Below are positions 16,502-25,256 of a stretch of 64,000 nt of DNA, in pieces. Each line of letters starts with the position of its first letter. The first letter of the stretch is position 1. The position numbers and the translations under genes are program-made. The DNA comes from Halobacillus aidingensis. Lineage in GTDB: Bacteria > Bacillota > Bacilli > Bacillales > Halobacillaceae. The notes under the pieces were generated by a model. The model was not told where the DNA came from. It ran no database searches and was given only the letters and a program-made list of their open reading frames with translations. Location of the stretch: positions 30,785 to 94,784 of the forward strand of contig NZ_FNIZ01000018.1 in assembly GCF_900104185.1 (NCBI RefSeq). The letters run 5' to 3'.

Positions 16502-17887
16502 TTGTTTAGCAAAAAGTATATGAAAAAACTATTGCCTGTGGCTCTAACTACATCTTTAATTCTAGGAGGTTCTGCTTTTACTTTTAACGAAGAGGTTCTT
16601 GCAAAACCTAAAGAGGATAAAGGAAAGGTAGAGAACATTATTTTTCTAATTGGAGATGGTATGGGACCTAACTATACATCCGCTTACCGTTACTTCAAAG
16701 ATGATCCTTCTACTCCTTATACGGAAAACACGGCATTCGATGAACATTTAATCGGGATGCAGGAGACCTATTCCTGGGATCCAGAAGAGAGCATCACGGA
16801 TTCCGCTGCCGCTGCAACTTCAATGGCAGCTGGAATTAAAACCTACAACAATGCAATTGCTGTGGACATGCAGAAGAATGAAGTGAAAACCGCTCTCGAG
16901 TTGGCGAAGGAAAAAGGCAAAGCAACAGGCCTTGTAGCGACTTCTCAAGTAAATCATGCTACACCTGCTTCATTCGGTGCTCATGATGAATCCCGCCACA
17001 ATTATAATGATATCGCTGATGATTACTTTGATGAAAAAGTAAATGGTGAACACAAGATTGATGTGCTGCTCGGTGGAGGAACTACTTATTTTAAAAGGGA
17101 AGATCGTGACCTGACCAATGATTTCCAGAAAGATGGATACAGCTATGTGGAGTCTCGTGAGGAACTTATGGAAGATTCTAATGATCAAATCGTTGGTTTG
17201 TTCGCTCCTAAAGGCATGGATAAGATGATTGACCGGTCTTCAGATGCTCCTTCTTTGGAGGAAATGACTTCTTCAGCATTGGACAGGCTGAGCGAGGACA
17301 AAGATGGTTTCTTCCTGATGGTTGAAGGCAGTCAGATCGACTGGGCGGGTCATGATAATGATGTAGTAGCGGCTATGAGCGATATGCAGGACTTTGAAGC
17401 TGCTTATGAAGAAGCCATTGAGTTTGCGAAGAACAATAAGAATACATTAGTTGTTACGACAGCAGACCACTCTACAGGTGGAATGGCTATGGGGCGGGAT
17501 GGAGAATATCAGTGGAATCCTGAACCTTTGAAAGCTGCGAAACGTACACCTGACTTTATGGCTGCAGAAATCTCAGAAGGAGCTGGAGTCGAAAAAACGT
17601 TAGAACAGTACGTGGATCTTGACTTGACGGACGATGAAGTCCAATCCGTGAAAGATGCAGCAGAAAATGGATCAGTGACGGAGATTGATAATGCGATTGA
17701 GCACATTTTTGATATTCGCTCCGGTACAGGATGGACAACCGGCGGCCATACGGGGGAAGATGTGATTGTGTACGGTTATGGTCCTCAGTCTCAACAATTC
17801 GCAGGACTTCATGATAACCACGAAGTTGGACAAAAGGTCATGAACTTGATGGAGAATGGAAAAATGAAAAAGCAGGCACATAAATAA
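16502..17887 (+). CDS. Secreted alkaline phosphatase
   Basis: 461-aa phosphomonoesterase of the PhoA superfamily, exported to scavenge phosphate. A signal peptide (basic MFSKKYMKK, hydrophobic core to about residue 25) ends near the VLAKPK site. FLIGDGMG (D52, metal ligand) and TDSAAAATS (nucleophile S101) are followed by VNHATPASFGAH, EGSQIDWAGHDND, TTADHSTGG and TGGHTGEDV, which together supply all the metal-binding motifs. The TTG start at 16502 lies 7 bases after AGGAGG; the ATG at 16520 has no such site. The Pho box just upstream indicates phosphate control. A terminator follows at 17891. Confidence 0.95.
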   Translation: MFSKKYMKKLLPVALTTSLILGGSAFTFNEEVLAKPKEDKGKVENIIFLIGDGMGPNYTSAYRYFKDDPSTPYTENTAFDEHLIGMQETYSWDPEESITDSAAAATSMAAGIKTYNNAIAVDMQKNEVKTALELAKEKGKATGLVATSQVNHATPASFGAHDESRHNYNDIADDYFDEKVNGEHKIDVLLGGGTTYFKREDRDLTNDFQKDGYSYVESREELMEDSNDQIVGLFAPKGMDKMIDRSSDAPSLEEMTSSALDRLSEDKDGFFLMVEGSQIDWAGHDNDVVAAMSDMQDFEAAYEEAIEFAKNNKNTLVVTTADHSTGGMAMGRDGEYQWNPEPLKAAKRTPDFMAAEISEGAGVEKTLEQYVDLDLTDDEVQSVKDAAENGSVTEIDNAIEHIFDIRSGTGWTTGGHTGEDVIVYGYGPQSQQFAGLHDNHEVGQKVMNLMENGKMKKQAHK

Positions 17888-17890
17888 TTG

Positions 17891-17922
17891 AAAAAGCTTC
17901 CCTTTCTTAGGGAGGCTTTTTT
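17891..17922 (+). terminator. Terminator after alkaline phosphatase gene
   Basis: AAAAAGCTTCCCT / AGGGAGGCTTTTTT stem with one mismatch, ending in six T. Confidence 0.85.
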
Positions 17923-17942
17923 GGAAAAAGGAGAGATAAACG

Positions 17943-18599
17943 TTGAAACGTTTGTTGCTATTATTGAGTTTAACCATTTCCATTATTCTCACAGGGTGTT
18001 CAAACCATGTGGCTGGAGAAGGGAATGAGTCGGAGGGACAATCTCCCTTATTTGAAATTCCAGAACAAACGAAGTATAAAAATAATCCCCAAGCTCCCGA
18101 TGATCAGGATTTAAAGGAAGTAGGGAACCAGGTAGAAGACATGGATGGGCGGCTAGCTCTTAAAGCTATTAAGAAGATGGAGAAGTATATAGAAGTAGGA
18201 CCGGTCCAAATGGCGGTTAAGGACGTCAAAGTGCTCAATTATTCTCCTTCACCTGACTTGGTGGATTATTTCCATGCCTATACTCATAATGAAACAAACT
18301 TTAATTATATCAAGTTCACCGTAGCTATAAAAAATACTGGAGATCAGAAAGTGAATTTAGCGCCTGTGGAAGTCTTGAAGACGAATACCGGGGAGAAGTT
18401 GGGGTTCAAGGACGACTTTTATTTGGAAAAGCTAAAAGGGGTATATGAACCTGGTGAAACACGTGTCGGACAAATGGGGTTTGTTCTTGAGCATGATTGG
18501 AAAGAATTAGAGTCTATGCGGATCGAAACCAGTGATGTTTTGGACGAAGAAGGAAACGTGTTGGTAGAAGGGGAGAAACTAAAAGTAGACCTGCAATGA
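17943..18599 (+). CDS. Lipoprotein with DUF4352-like Ig-type domain
   Basis: 218 aa. A lipoprotein signal peptide (MKRLLLLLSLTISIILTGC) has lipobox LTGC, so Cys19 should be acylated. A linker of about 60 polar residues precedes a beta-rich domain (about 95-218: VKVLNYSP, YIKFTVAIKNTGDQKVNLAP, YEPGETRVGQMGFVLE) resembling the telokin/DUF4352 Ig-like group found in many exported Bacillus proteins. Function unknown. The start is TTG at 17943, about 7 bases after GGAGAG. It is separated from the phosphatase by a terminator, so phosphate control is not assured. Confidence 0.75.
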   Translation: MKRLLLLLSLTISIILTGCSNHVAGEGNESEGQSPLFEIPEQTKYKNNPQAPDDQDLKEVGNQVEDMDGRLALKAIKKMEKYIEVGPVQMAVKDVKVLNYSPSPDLVDYFHAYTHNETNFNYIKFTVAIKNTGDQKVNLAPVEVLKTNTGEKLGFKDDFYLEKLKGVYEPGETRVGQMGFVLEHDWKELESMRIETSDVLDEEGNVLVEGEKLKVDLQ

Positions 18600-18622
18600 T
18601 GATGATGGTGAAAAATATATAG

Positions 18623-18666
18623 AAAGAGCGGTCCCTCAGCCTTTTGGGTTTGGGACCGCTCTTTTT
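18623..18666. terminator. Bidirectional terminator between lipoprotein and SDR genes
   Basis: AAAGAGCGGTCCC / GGGACCGCTCTTT 13-bp stem, T run on the right and A-rich on the left. Confidence 0.88.
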
Positions 18667-18681
18667 ATAGAGAACGTGCTT

Positions 18682-19545
18682 TTAACCGTTGACAGGTATG
18701 CCGCCGTTGACATGGATCATTTGTCCTGTCACGTAGCTGGAATCTTGGCTTGCTAAATAAACATAGGCAGGAGCAAGCTCATACGGCTGCCCTGGACGAC
18801 CCATCGGGTTGGTGGAACCGAACTCCGCTACTTTTTGCTTATCAAAACTTGCAGGAATCAAAGGTGTCCAAATCGGACCAGGCGCGACGCCGTTGACGCG
18901 TATACCTTTATCTACCAAGGACTTGGCGAGAGAACGCGTGAATGTGGTTATGGCTCCTTTGGTTGAAGAGTAGTCAATCAACTGTTCATTTCCCTCATAT
19001 GCAGTGACTGATGAAGTGTTAATGATCGTGCTTCCTTTTTGTAAGTGAGGGAGGACGGCCTTAGCCATATATACATAAGAAAAGAAATTCACGCGAAAGG
19101 TCTTCTCCAGCTGCTGATTCGTGATGGCAGTTAGATCTTTTTGTGGAAACTGCATCGCCGCATTGTTTACGAGAACATCAATCGTTCCAAAGTCAGTTTT
19201 GATTCGCCGGACGGTTTCTTCACAAAACGCTGCACTGCCGATATCTCCATTATAAAGGCGGCATGTGCGACCTTCCGATTCAATCAACTGCTTCGTCTTC
19301 TCAGCGTCTTCCTGTTCGTTGAGGTATAAGACAGCAACGTCCGCGCCTTCCTTGGCGAAGTAAAGGCTGACCGCACGCCCTATACCGCTGTCTCCACCAG
19401 TAATCACAGCCACTTTTCCTTTTAATTTATCGCTTCCTTTATAGTTTGGATCCACGTATTCCGGAAGTGGCTTCATTTCATGTTCAAACCCTGGTTGCCG
19501 TTCCTGATGCTGCTTCGGCTGAATCTCCTTCTTCTGATTGCTCAC
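18682..19545 (-). CDS. Short-chain dehydrogenase (YhdF/YdaD-like)
   Basis: 287-aa classical SDR with the N-terminal tail typical of the glucose/ribitol-dehydrogenase-like stress group (EIQPKQHQERQPG). Cofactor site TGGDSGIGRAV near residues 50-60, NNAAMQFP, catalytic Ser in INTSSV, and Y-x3-K in YSSTKGA are all present. B. subtilis homologues belong to the general stress regulon; the physiological substrate is unknown. The start is GTG 19545 with AGGAGG 6 bases upstream. Reading on to 19899 would cross a 17-bp inverted repeat and the next gene's control region, so that extension is rejected. Confidence 0.88.
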   Translation of the reverse strand: MSNQKKEIQPKQHQERQPGFEHEMKPLPEYVDPNYKGSDKLKGKVAVITGGDSGIGRAVSLYFAKEGADVAVLYLNEQEDAEKTKQLIESEGRTCRLYNGDIGSAAFCEETVRRIKTDFGTIDVLVNNAAMQFPQKDLTAITNQQLEKTFRVNFFSYVYMAKAVLPHLQKGSTIINTSSVTAYEGNEQLIDYSSTKGAITTFTRSLAKSLVDKGIRVNGVAPGPIWTPLIPASFDKQKVAEFGSTNPMGRPGQPYELAPAYVYLASQDSSYVTGQMIHVNGGIPVNG

Positions 19546-19565
19546 AAAATCCCTCCTATATGTAA

Positions 19566-19618
19566 AATACTGGATGACCTGGTCACCCAATATTAGGATG
19601 CCCAGGTCATCCAGTATT
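19566..19618 (-). promoter_or_regulatory. 17-bp perfect inverted repeat in SDR leader
   Basis: AATACTGGATGACCTGG at 19566-19582 is exactly complementary to 19602-19618, with a 19-base loop. It lies about 8 bases upstream of the SDR ribosome site, in the presumed 5' leader, and has no T run. It could be an operator or a stable RNA hairpin affecting stability or translation. Confidence 0.6.
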
Positions 19619-19677
19619 ATCCAAATATGAAATAGCTTCTTCCAAAAGGTCATTATGTCAAAATGGGAGGTTTTTGA

Positions 19678-19722
19678 TTTGACACTTCGTCCATTGATGT
19701 AGAAATTTTCTGAATTTATAAT
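19678..19722 (+). promoter_or_regulatory. Promoter region of malonate-semialdehyde dehydrogenase gene
   Basis: TTGATG (19694-19699), 17 bases, TATAAT (19717-19722) form a plausible promoter. Upstream and overlapping is TTTGACACTTCGTCCATTGATG (19678-19699), which resembles motifs at 21348 and 31582 before other pyrimidine-catabolic genes. A reverse TGTCAAA lies at 19656-19662. Confidence 0.55.
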
Positions 19723-19770
19723 ATATTTGAAGGGTGTAAAGGAACAGAATCTACGAGTAGAGGTGAAAAA

Positions 19771-21243
19771 ATGGAGACAACTTTCTCGAAGAAGAATCAG
19801 GTAACCATTCAGAACTTCATTGGAGGCGAGTGGGTTTCGTCGGAAAACGGGCAAGTGGAGGACGTACCCAATCCTGCGACAGGAGAGATCATTGCACAAG
19901 TTCCCATTTCAACGAAAGAGGATGTAGATAAAGCGGTCCAATCAGCGAGAGAGGCATTCAAGACGTGGAAAAAGGTGCCGGTACCGAAGCGGGCCAGAGT
20001 GATGTTCAAGTATCACCAGTTACTAGTGGAAAATCGTGAGGAGCTGGCCAAAGCACTCACACAGGAAAATGGAAAGACTATGAAAGATGCGACAGGTGAA
20101 GTGCAGCGGGGTATTGAATGTGTTGAATTCGCAGCTGGCGCACCAAGTCTTATGATGGGGGATGTTCTTCCAGACATTGCAGAAGGGATAGACTCTGGAA
20201 TGTACCGCTATCCGGTGGGCGTCGTTGGGGGGATCACCCCGTTTAACTTCCCGATGATGGTGCCATTATGGATGTTCCCGCTTGCGATCGTATGTGGAAA
20301 TACATTTGTATTGAAACCATCAGAACGCACGCCGATCCTCGCGAAAATGCTCGTTGAACTTATTCATGAAGCGGGTCTTCCGAAAGGCGTCCTCAATGTC
20401 GTCAACGGTGCCCATGACGTTGTAAACGGATTGCTTGAGCATGAGGAAGTCGACGCCATTTCCTTCGTCGGTTCTCAGCCTGTTGCGGAATATGTGTACA
20501 AAACGGCTGCCAACCACGGCAAGCGAGTTCAAGCGCTCGCTGGAGCGAAGAACCACTCCATCGTTCTTCCGGATTGTAACTTAGACAAGTCGGTCGAAGG
20601 AATCATCAATGCTGCTTTCGGAAGCGCGGGAGAGCGCTGCATGGCTTGTTCTGTTGTTGTAGCCGTCGGCGATGTGGGTGATGCCCTTGTCGCCAAATTA
20701 AAAGAAGCGGCTGATCAATTAAATGTAGGAAATGGGTTAGACGAGGAAACAAACCTCGGGCCATTGATCCGTGACTCCCACCGTGAGCGTGTTCTCAGCT
20801 ATATTGAAGCTGGAGAACAGGATAATGCGAAGCTTGTCCGTGATGGGAGAGTAGAGCTTCGTGAAAATGAGTCTGGTTATTTCCTTGGTGCGACAATCTT
20901 TGACTACGTCAGCGATGAGATGAAGATTTGGAAAGATGAGATCTTTGCCCCGGTTCTTAGTATCGTTCGTGCTGATACGCTCGATGAGGCGATCGAAACG
21001 GCCAATAAATCTGAATTCGCCAATGGCGCTGTCATCTACACGTCAAGCGGGAAAGCCGTTCAACAGTTCAGAGAAGAGATGGATGCCGGAATGCTGGGTG
21101 TCAACGTCAACGTTCCAGCACCAATGGCGTTCTTCCCGTTCTCTGGAAATAAAAAGTCCTTCTATGGCGATCTCCATGCTAATGGTAAAGATGGACTCAA
21201 CTTCTATACGAAGCGTAAAATGCTGACACAACGCTGGTACTGA
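19771..21243 (+). CDS. mmsA: CoA-acylating (methyl)malonate-semialdehyde dehydrogenase
   Basis: 490-aa aldehyde dehydrogenase that oxidises malonate or methylmalonate semialdehyde to acetyl-CoA or propionyl-CoA. Landmarks are [18 protein letters not shown], the cofactor loop [13 protein letters not shown], and the catalytic GERCMA. Its 490 aa and the IGGEWV...NPATGEI start match MmsA/IolA. Here it heads the pyrimidine locus and has no inositol genes nearby, so its expected substrate is malonate semialdehyde from beta-alanine transamination. GAGGTG precedes the ATG. It has its own promoter and 290 bases separate it from the next gene, so it may be transcribed separately. Confidence 0.92.
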   Translation: METTFSKKNQVTIQNFIGGEWVSSENGQVEDVPNPATGEIIAQVPISTKEDVDKAVQSAREAFKTWKKVPVPKRARVMFKYHQLLVENREELAKALTQENGKTMKDATGEVQRGIECVEFAAGAPSLMMGDVLPDIAEGIDSGMYRYPVGVVGGITPFNFPMMVPLWMFPLAIVCGNTFVLKPSERTPILAKMLVELIHEAGLPKGVLNVVNGAHDVVNGLLEHEEVDAISFVGSQPVAEYVYKTAANHGKRVQALAGAKNHSIVLPDCNLDKSVEGIINAAFGSAGERCMACSVVVAVGDVGDALVAKLKEAADQLNVGNGLDEETNLGPLIRDSHRERVLSYIEAGEQDNAKLVRDGRVELRENESGYFLGATIFDYVSDEMKIWKDEIFAPVLSIVRADTLDEAIETANKSEFANGAVIYTSSGKAVQQFREEMDAGMLGVNVNVPAPMAFFPFSGNKKSFYGDLHANGKDGLNFYTKRKMLTQRWY

Positions 21244-21347
21244 CTTTTTATAGGTGCGCGGGATTCTGAAAATTCCGTGCACTTCCCACTATAGCATCCA
21301 CAAATTTCCTGCCGATCTTACAAAAAATCTAAACGCAGAATGCAACA

Positions 21348-21369
21348 TTTGACATTATGTATAATGGAA
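21348..21369 (+). promoter_or_regulatory. Candidate regulator site before the amidohydrolase gene
   Basis: A 22-base motif TTTGACA-TTATGTATAATGGAA matches 31582-31603 at 17 of 22 positions and 19678-19699 more weakly. The embedded TATAAT (21360-21365) could be the -10 of a promoter with a poor -35, as expected of an activator-dependent start. The rest of the 290-base gap is AT-rich with no gene. Confidence 0.45.
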
Positions 21370-21533
21370 TTTTTCATTTTATGATGTAAAGTAAAATTAG
21401 TTATTTAAAAATTTAGTAAATAAAGAAAATTCAATTAAAAGAGGTAAGCCTTGATTTAAGAAATCACAATCTTGGGGGATTTGGTTTCAAGGTGACTGGA
21501 CAACAAAAAAGGATTACATAAGGAGGAATTATA

Positions 21534-22424
21534 GTGTCTGATAAAGTCCAAATTGGTTTAATCCAAGCTTCGCATGATGTGGATGGGAGTGAGCCTGTAG
21601 AGGTTCATAAACAGCACTCCATTGAAAAACATATCAAACTAGTAAAAGAAGCAGCGGAAAAAGGGGCGCAGATCATTTGCCTTCAAGAAATTTTCTATGG
21701 CCCCTACTTTTGTTCAGAACAAAATCCGAAGTGGTACGACTCAGCGGAAGAAATTCCAAATGGTCCTACAACGATACGTTTCCAAGAACTCGCGAAAGAG
21801 CTGGGCGTGGTGATTGTTCTTCCTATCTATGAAAAAGAGGGGATTTCAACGTATTACAACACAGCGGCCGTCATCGATGCAGATGGCTCTTATCTAGGAA
21901 AATACCGCAAACACCACATTCCACAAGTCGCTGTCGGCGACAAGGGGCACGGGTTCTGGGAAAAGTATTACTTCAAGCCAGGAAACCTCGGATACCCGGT
22001 GTTCGATACGGCCTTTGCGAAAGTCGGCGTCTACATCTGTTATGACCGCCATTTCCCTGAGGGTGCTAGATTACTAGGGTTAAACGGGGCAGAGGTGGTC
22101 TTCAACCCATCAGCCACTGTAGCTGGGCTTTCTGAGTACCTATGGAAACTTGAGCAGCCTGCTCATGCGGTAGCCAATGGGTATTACCTTGGCGCTATTA
22201 ACCGTGTCGGTTATGAAGGACCGTGGAACATGGGTGAATTTTATGGACAGTCCTATCTTGTCGACCCACGCGGAAACTTTGTTGAAACTGCCAGCCGCGA
22301 CCAAGACGAAGTCCTCGTTGCAGAAATGGACAAGAAGTTTATCCGTGAAGTACGTGACACATGGCAGTTCTATCGCGACCGCCGTCCGGAAACTTACGAG
22401 AACATGGTTGAGCTTCTCCCTTAA
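21534..22424 (+). CDS. N-carbamoyl-beta-alanine amidohydrolase (nitrilase superfamily)
   Basis: Third step of reductive pyrimidine breakdown: hydrolyses N-carbamoyl-beta-alanine to beta-alanine, CO2 and NH3. 296 aa with the nitrilase-superfamily triad E52 (CLQEIFYGPYF), K126 (GKYRKHHIP) and C169 (VYICYDRHFPEGAR). The YFCSEQNPKWYDSAEEIPNGPT segment is characteristic of the bacterial beta-ureidopropionase / aliphatic amidase branch. GTG start at 21534 with AAGGAGG upstream. The PreTA and dihydropyrimidinase genes downstream fix the likely substrate. Two hairpins follow before preT. Confidence 0.9.
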   Translation: MSDKVQIGLIQASHDVDGSEPVEVHKQHSIEKHIKLVKEAAEKGAQIICLQEIFYGPYFCSEQNPKWYDSAEEIPNGPTTIRFQELAKELGVVIVLPIYEKEGISTYYNTAAVIDADGSYLGKYRKHHIPQVAVGDKGHGFWEKYYFKPGNLGYPVFDTAFAKVGVYICYDRHFPEGARLLGLNGAEVVFNPSATVAGLSEYLWKLEQPAHAVANGYYLGAINRVGYEGPWNMGEFYGQSYLVDPRGNFVETASRDQDEVLVAEMDKKFIREVRDTWQFYRDRRPETYENMVELLP

Positions 22425-22450
22425 AACCTATCCATCAGACACAAAGTAGA

Positions 22451-22536
22451 AGTTCTGCATAGAGCAAAAGAAAATGAACCATTTTCTCTATGTGGAACTT
22501 TTTTATTAAGAGGCCTAACTAAAAGCCTCTCTTTTA
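22451..22536 (+). terminator. Two tandem hairpins between amidohydrolase and preT
   Basis: First: GTTC..CATAGAG / CTCTATG..GAAC followed by six T (22451-22504). Second: AAGAGGC / GCCTCTC followed by TTTTA (22508-22536). Both look like Rho-independent terminators or attenuators inside the catabolic gene run. Confidence 0.75.
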
Positions 22537-22554
22537 TTAAAGGAGGGAAACACC

Positions 22555-23964
22555 TTGACCCAGTTAAAGAGCAAAGGGATTTCATTGGAAAATTTGAAGG
22601 TGAACTTCGAGGAAGTCCATGACGGGCTGAATGCTCAGGAAGCGATGGAAGAATCGAACCGCTGTTTATATTGTTACGATGCTCCTTGTATCCAGGCTTG
22701 TCCCACAGGTATCGATATCCCGAAATTCATTAAGAAGATCGCATCCGGGAACTTGAAAGGATCGGCAACGACCATCATGTCGTCCAACCCTGTCGGAGCG
22801 ACTTGCGCCCGTGTTTGTCCGACGGAAGAGTTGTGCGAAGGAGCCTGTGTTTTGAACCATTCCACTGAACCGATCTTGATTGGAGATTTACAACGATTCG
22901 CAACAGACTGGGCAATTAAAAACGAACAATTATTGTTCAAGCCTGGCAAGAAAAACGGTAAAAAAGTTGCGGTTGTCGGCGGCGGACCTGCCGGGTTATC
23001 GGCAGCCAGGGAACTCGCCAGGTTCGGTTATGATGTAACGATTTTTGAAGCCGAAGCGGAAGCGGGTGGACTTGATACCTACGGGATTGTTTCTTTCCGT
23101 CTTCCACAGGATATTTCCCGCTGGGAAGTCGACCAAGTCGAAAAGCTGGATGTTGAAATCCGCACCAACACAAGGGTAGGCACAGATGTTTCTTTTGATG
23201 AGTTGACCAATGATTATGATTCGATTGTGTTGACGATCGGAATGGGGAATGTTCCGATGCTCGGCATTGATGGAGAGGATCTGGATGGTGTGCATGACGC
23301 CATTGATTTTGTGAAAAGTACGAAGTCTGGACCGATCACCGACGAACTTCTTGGGAAAAATGTCGTCGTTGTCGGCGCCGGTAACACAGCCATTGATGCT
23401 GCGACTTGTGCCGCTCGAAAAGGTGCTGGTGATGTGAAGATCGTTTACCGCCGGACGAGGAATGAAATGACCGCGTATGAGTTCGAATATGACTTTGCAA
23501 AGCAGGATGATGTCGAATTCAACTGGCTCACACAACCTGTTGAAATCATTGGTGATGAAAACGGGAAAGTCACACACTTAAAATGCGTGAAGATGGCCCT
23601 CGGTGAACCGGATGCGGATGGCCGCCGCAGACCGTCTCCTGTTGAAAACTCTGAATTTGTCATGGAAGTGGATGCTGTCATTAAAGCGATTGGTCAAAGC
23701 CGTTATACCGATCTTATTGAAGGGTTTGGGCTGGATCATGAAGGTGGCGTTGTCACTGTCGATCCAGAAACATTGCAAACATCGAATCCGAAAGTTTTTT
23801 CAGCGGGTGATGTCATCTTTGCCAAAGGGCAGGGAGAAGCGATGGTTGTAACAGCCGCCCAACAAGGAAAAGAAGCAGCGATGGCGATCCACAAACAACT
23901 GGCACCTGAGCCGACGAGCGCCTACAAATCTTTCAACAAGGAGGAACATACATGGCTGACTTAA
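22555..23964 (+). CDS. preT: NAD-dependent dihydropyrimidine dehydrogenase subunit PreT
   Basis: Small, electron-feeding subunit of the enzyme that interconverts uracil/thymine and their 5,6-dihydro forms with NADH. 469 aa. The N-terminal Fe-S region has CLYCYDAPCIQACPTGIDIP and CARVCPTEELCEGAC. An FAD Rossmann motif VAVVGGGPAGLSAARELA follows at about 140-157 and a second nucleotide site VVVVGAGNTAIDAA at about 265-278. It belongs to the GltD-like family. The start is TTG 22555 behind AAAGGAGGG. It overlaps preA by 13 bases, so the two subunits are coupled. E. coli PreT is shorter (about 412 aa). Confidence 0.92.
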   Translation: MTQLKSKGISLENLKVNFEEVHDGLNAQEAMEESNRCLYCYDAPCIQACPTGIDIPKFIKKIASGNLKGSATTIMSSNPVGATCARVCPTEELCEGACVLNHSTEPILIGDLQRFATDWAIKNEQLLFKPGKKNGKKVAVVGGGPAGLSAARELARFGYDVTIFEAEAEAGGLDTYGIVSFRLPQDISRWEVDQVEKLDVEIRTNTRVGTDVSFDELTNDYDSIVLTIGMGNVPMLGIDGEDLDGVHDAIDFVKSTKSGPITDELLGKNVVVVGAGNTAIDAATCAARKGAGDVKIVYRRTRNEMTAYEFEYDFAKQDDVEFNWLTQPVEIIGDENGKVTHLKCVKMALGEPDADGRRRPSPVENSEFVMEVDAVIKAIGQSRYTDLIEGFGLDHEGGVVTVDPETLQTSNPKVFSAGDVIFAKGQGEAMVVTAAQQGKEAAMAIHKQLAPEPTSAYKSFNKEEHTWLT

Positions 23965-25238
23965 GTTTGAATCTTGCAGGAATCAAATCTCCGAATCCAT
24001 ACTGGCTCGCCTCTGCGCCTCCAACAAACTCGGGCTACCAGGTCCAGCGCGCCTTTGAAGCTGGATGGGGTGGTGCCGTTTGGAAAACGTTGGGTGAACC
24101 AATCTTAAACGTGTCCTCCCGTTTTGCGGCCGTAGGGTTTAATGGAAAACAAGTGGCTGGTTTCAATAATATTGAGCTGATCACAGACCGTCCATTAGAA
24201 GTGAACTTGAAAGAAATTTACGAAACGAAAAAAAGGTTTCCAGACCATGCGATCATTGCTTCATTGATGGTTGAACCGACTCAGGAAAAATGGCATGAAA
24301 TTGTGAAACGTGTCGAAGATGTCGGGGTGGATGGGCTGGAGTTGAACTTCGGCTGTCCGCACGGGATGGCAGAACGCGGCATGGGGGCAGCCTCCGGGCA
24401 GGTTCCAGAGCTTGTTGAGAAGCAGACCATGTGGGCGAAAGAAGTCGCCCAAACGCCTGTCATCGTAAAACTCACACCTAATATTACCGACATTACTTTC
24501 ACAGCAGAAGCGGCCGTTAATGGTGGAGCTGATGCGGTCAGTATGATTAACACGATCAACAGTCTCGCTGGGGTCGACATTGATTCATGGGATACAATTC
24601 CGAACGTTGCTGGCAAAGGGGCACACGGCGGATATTGTGGACCTGCCGTTAAGCCGATTGCATTGAACATGGTCGCGGAATGTGCCCGCCATCCGAAAAT
24701 CAATGTTCCGATTTCTGGAATGGGTGGTGTATCCAGCTGGAGAGAAGCAGTCGAATTCATGCTCATGGGCGCAACGGGTGTCCAAGTCTGTACAGCTGCG
24801 ATGCACCACGGCTTCAGTATTATCGATGATATGGTCGAAGGGCTGGACAATTATCTTGATGAAAAAGGCATTGATTCCGTCATGGATCTTGTCGGGAAGT
24901 CTGTAGAGAAGTACAGCGACTGGGGCAATTTGGACCTCAATCACCAGGTCGTTGCTCAAATCAATAACGATGTATGCATCAACTGTAATAAGTGCCACAT
25001 CGCTTGTGAAGATACTTCTCACCAGTGTATCGATATGTTGAAAGATGCCAATGGCAACGACATTCTCAAAGTGCGTGAGGAAGATTGTGTCGGTTGTAAC
25101 CTTTGCAGCATCGTCTGTCCAGTGGATGGTGCGATCGATATGGTCGAGTATGCGAACGGCAAGCCACCGATGACATGGAATGAAAGACAGGCAGCGATCG
25201 GTGCCGCCTCTTCTTGTGATGTCAATTTAATCAAATAA
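23952..25238 (+). CDS. preA: NAD-dependent dihydropyrimidine dehydrogenase subunit PreA
   Basis: Catalytic subunit, 428 aa. A dihydroorotate-dehydrogenase-like FMN barrel occupies residues 1-310, with SAPPTNSGYQVQRAFEAGWG at the start, the active-site NFGCPHGMAERGMG, and the phosphate-site segment PISGMGGVSSWREAVEFMLM. Two ferredoxin-type 4Fe-4S motifs follow (CINCNKCHIACEDTSHQC; CVGCNLCSIVCP). This is the PreA/PydA layout. AAGGAGG lies inside the 3' end of preT. With PreT it should carry out the first, reductive step of the pathway, though the complex is reversible. Confidence 0.94.
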   Translation: MADLSLNLAGIKSPNPYWLASAPPTNSGYQVQRAFEAGWGGAVWKTLGEPILNVSSRFAAVGFNGKQVAGFNNIELITDRPLEVNLKEIYETKKRFPDHAIIASLMVEPTQEKWHEIVKRVEDVGVDGLELNFGCPHGMAERGMGAASGQVPELVEKQTMWAKEVAQTPVIVKLTPNITDITFTAEAAVNGGADAVSMINTINSLAGVDIDSWDTIPNVAGKGAHGGYCGPAVKPIALNMVAECARHPKINVPISGMGGVSSWREAVEFMLMGATGVQVCTAAMHHGFSIIDDMVEGLDNYLDEKGIDSVMDLVGKSVEKYSDWGNLDLNHQVVAQINNDVCINCNKCHIACEDTSHQCIDMLKDANGNDILKVREEDCVGCNLCSIVCPVDGAIDMVEYANGKPPMTWNERQAAIGAASSCDVNLIK

Positions 25239-25256
25239 TTTTAACGGAGGGATTGG

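Noticed and set aside
19546..19899. Extended N-terminus of the short-chain dehydrogenase (405 aa)
   Set aside because: It would cross the divergent gene's promoter and a 17-bp inverted repeat; GTG 19545 has a good ribosome site and gives the normal family start.
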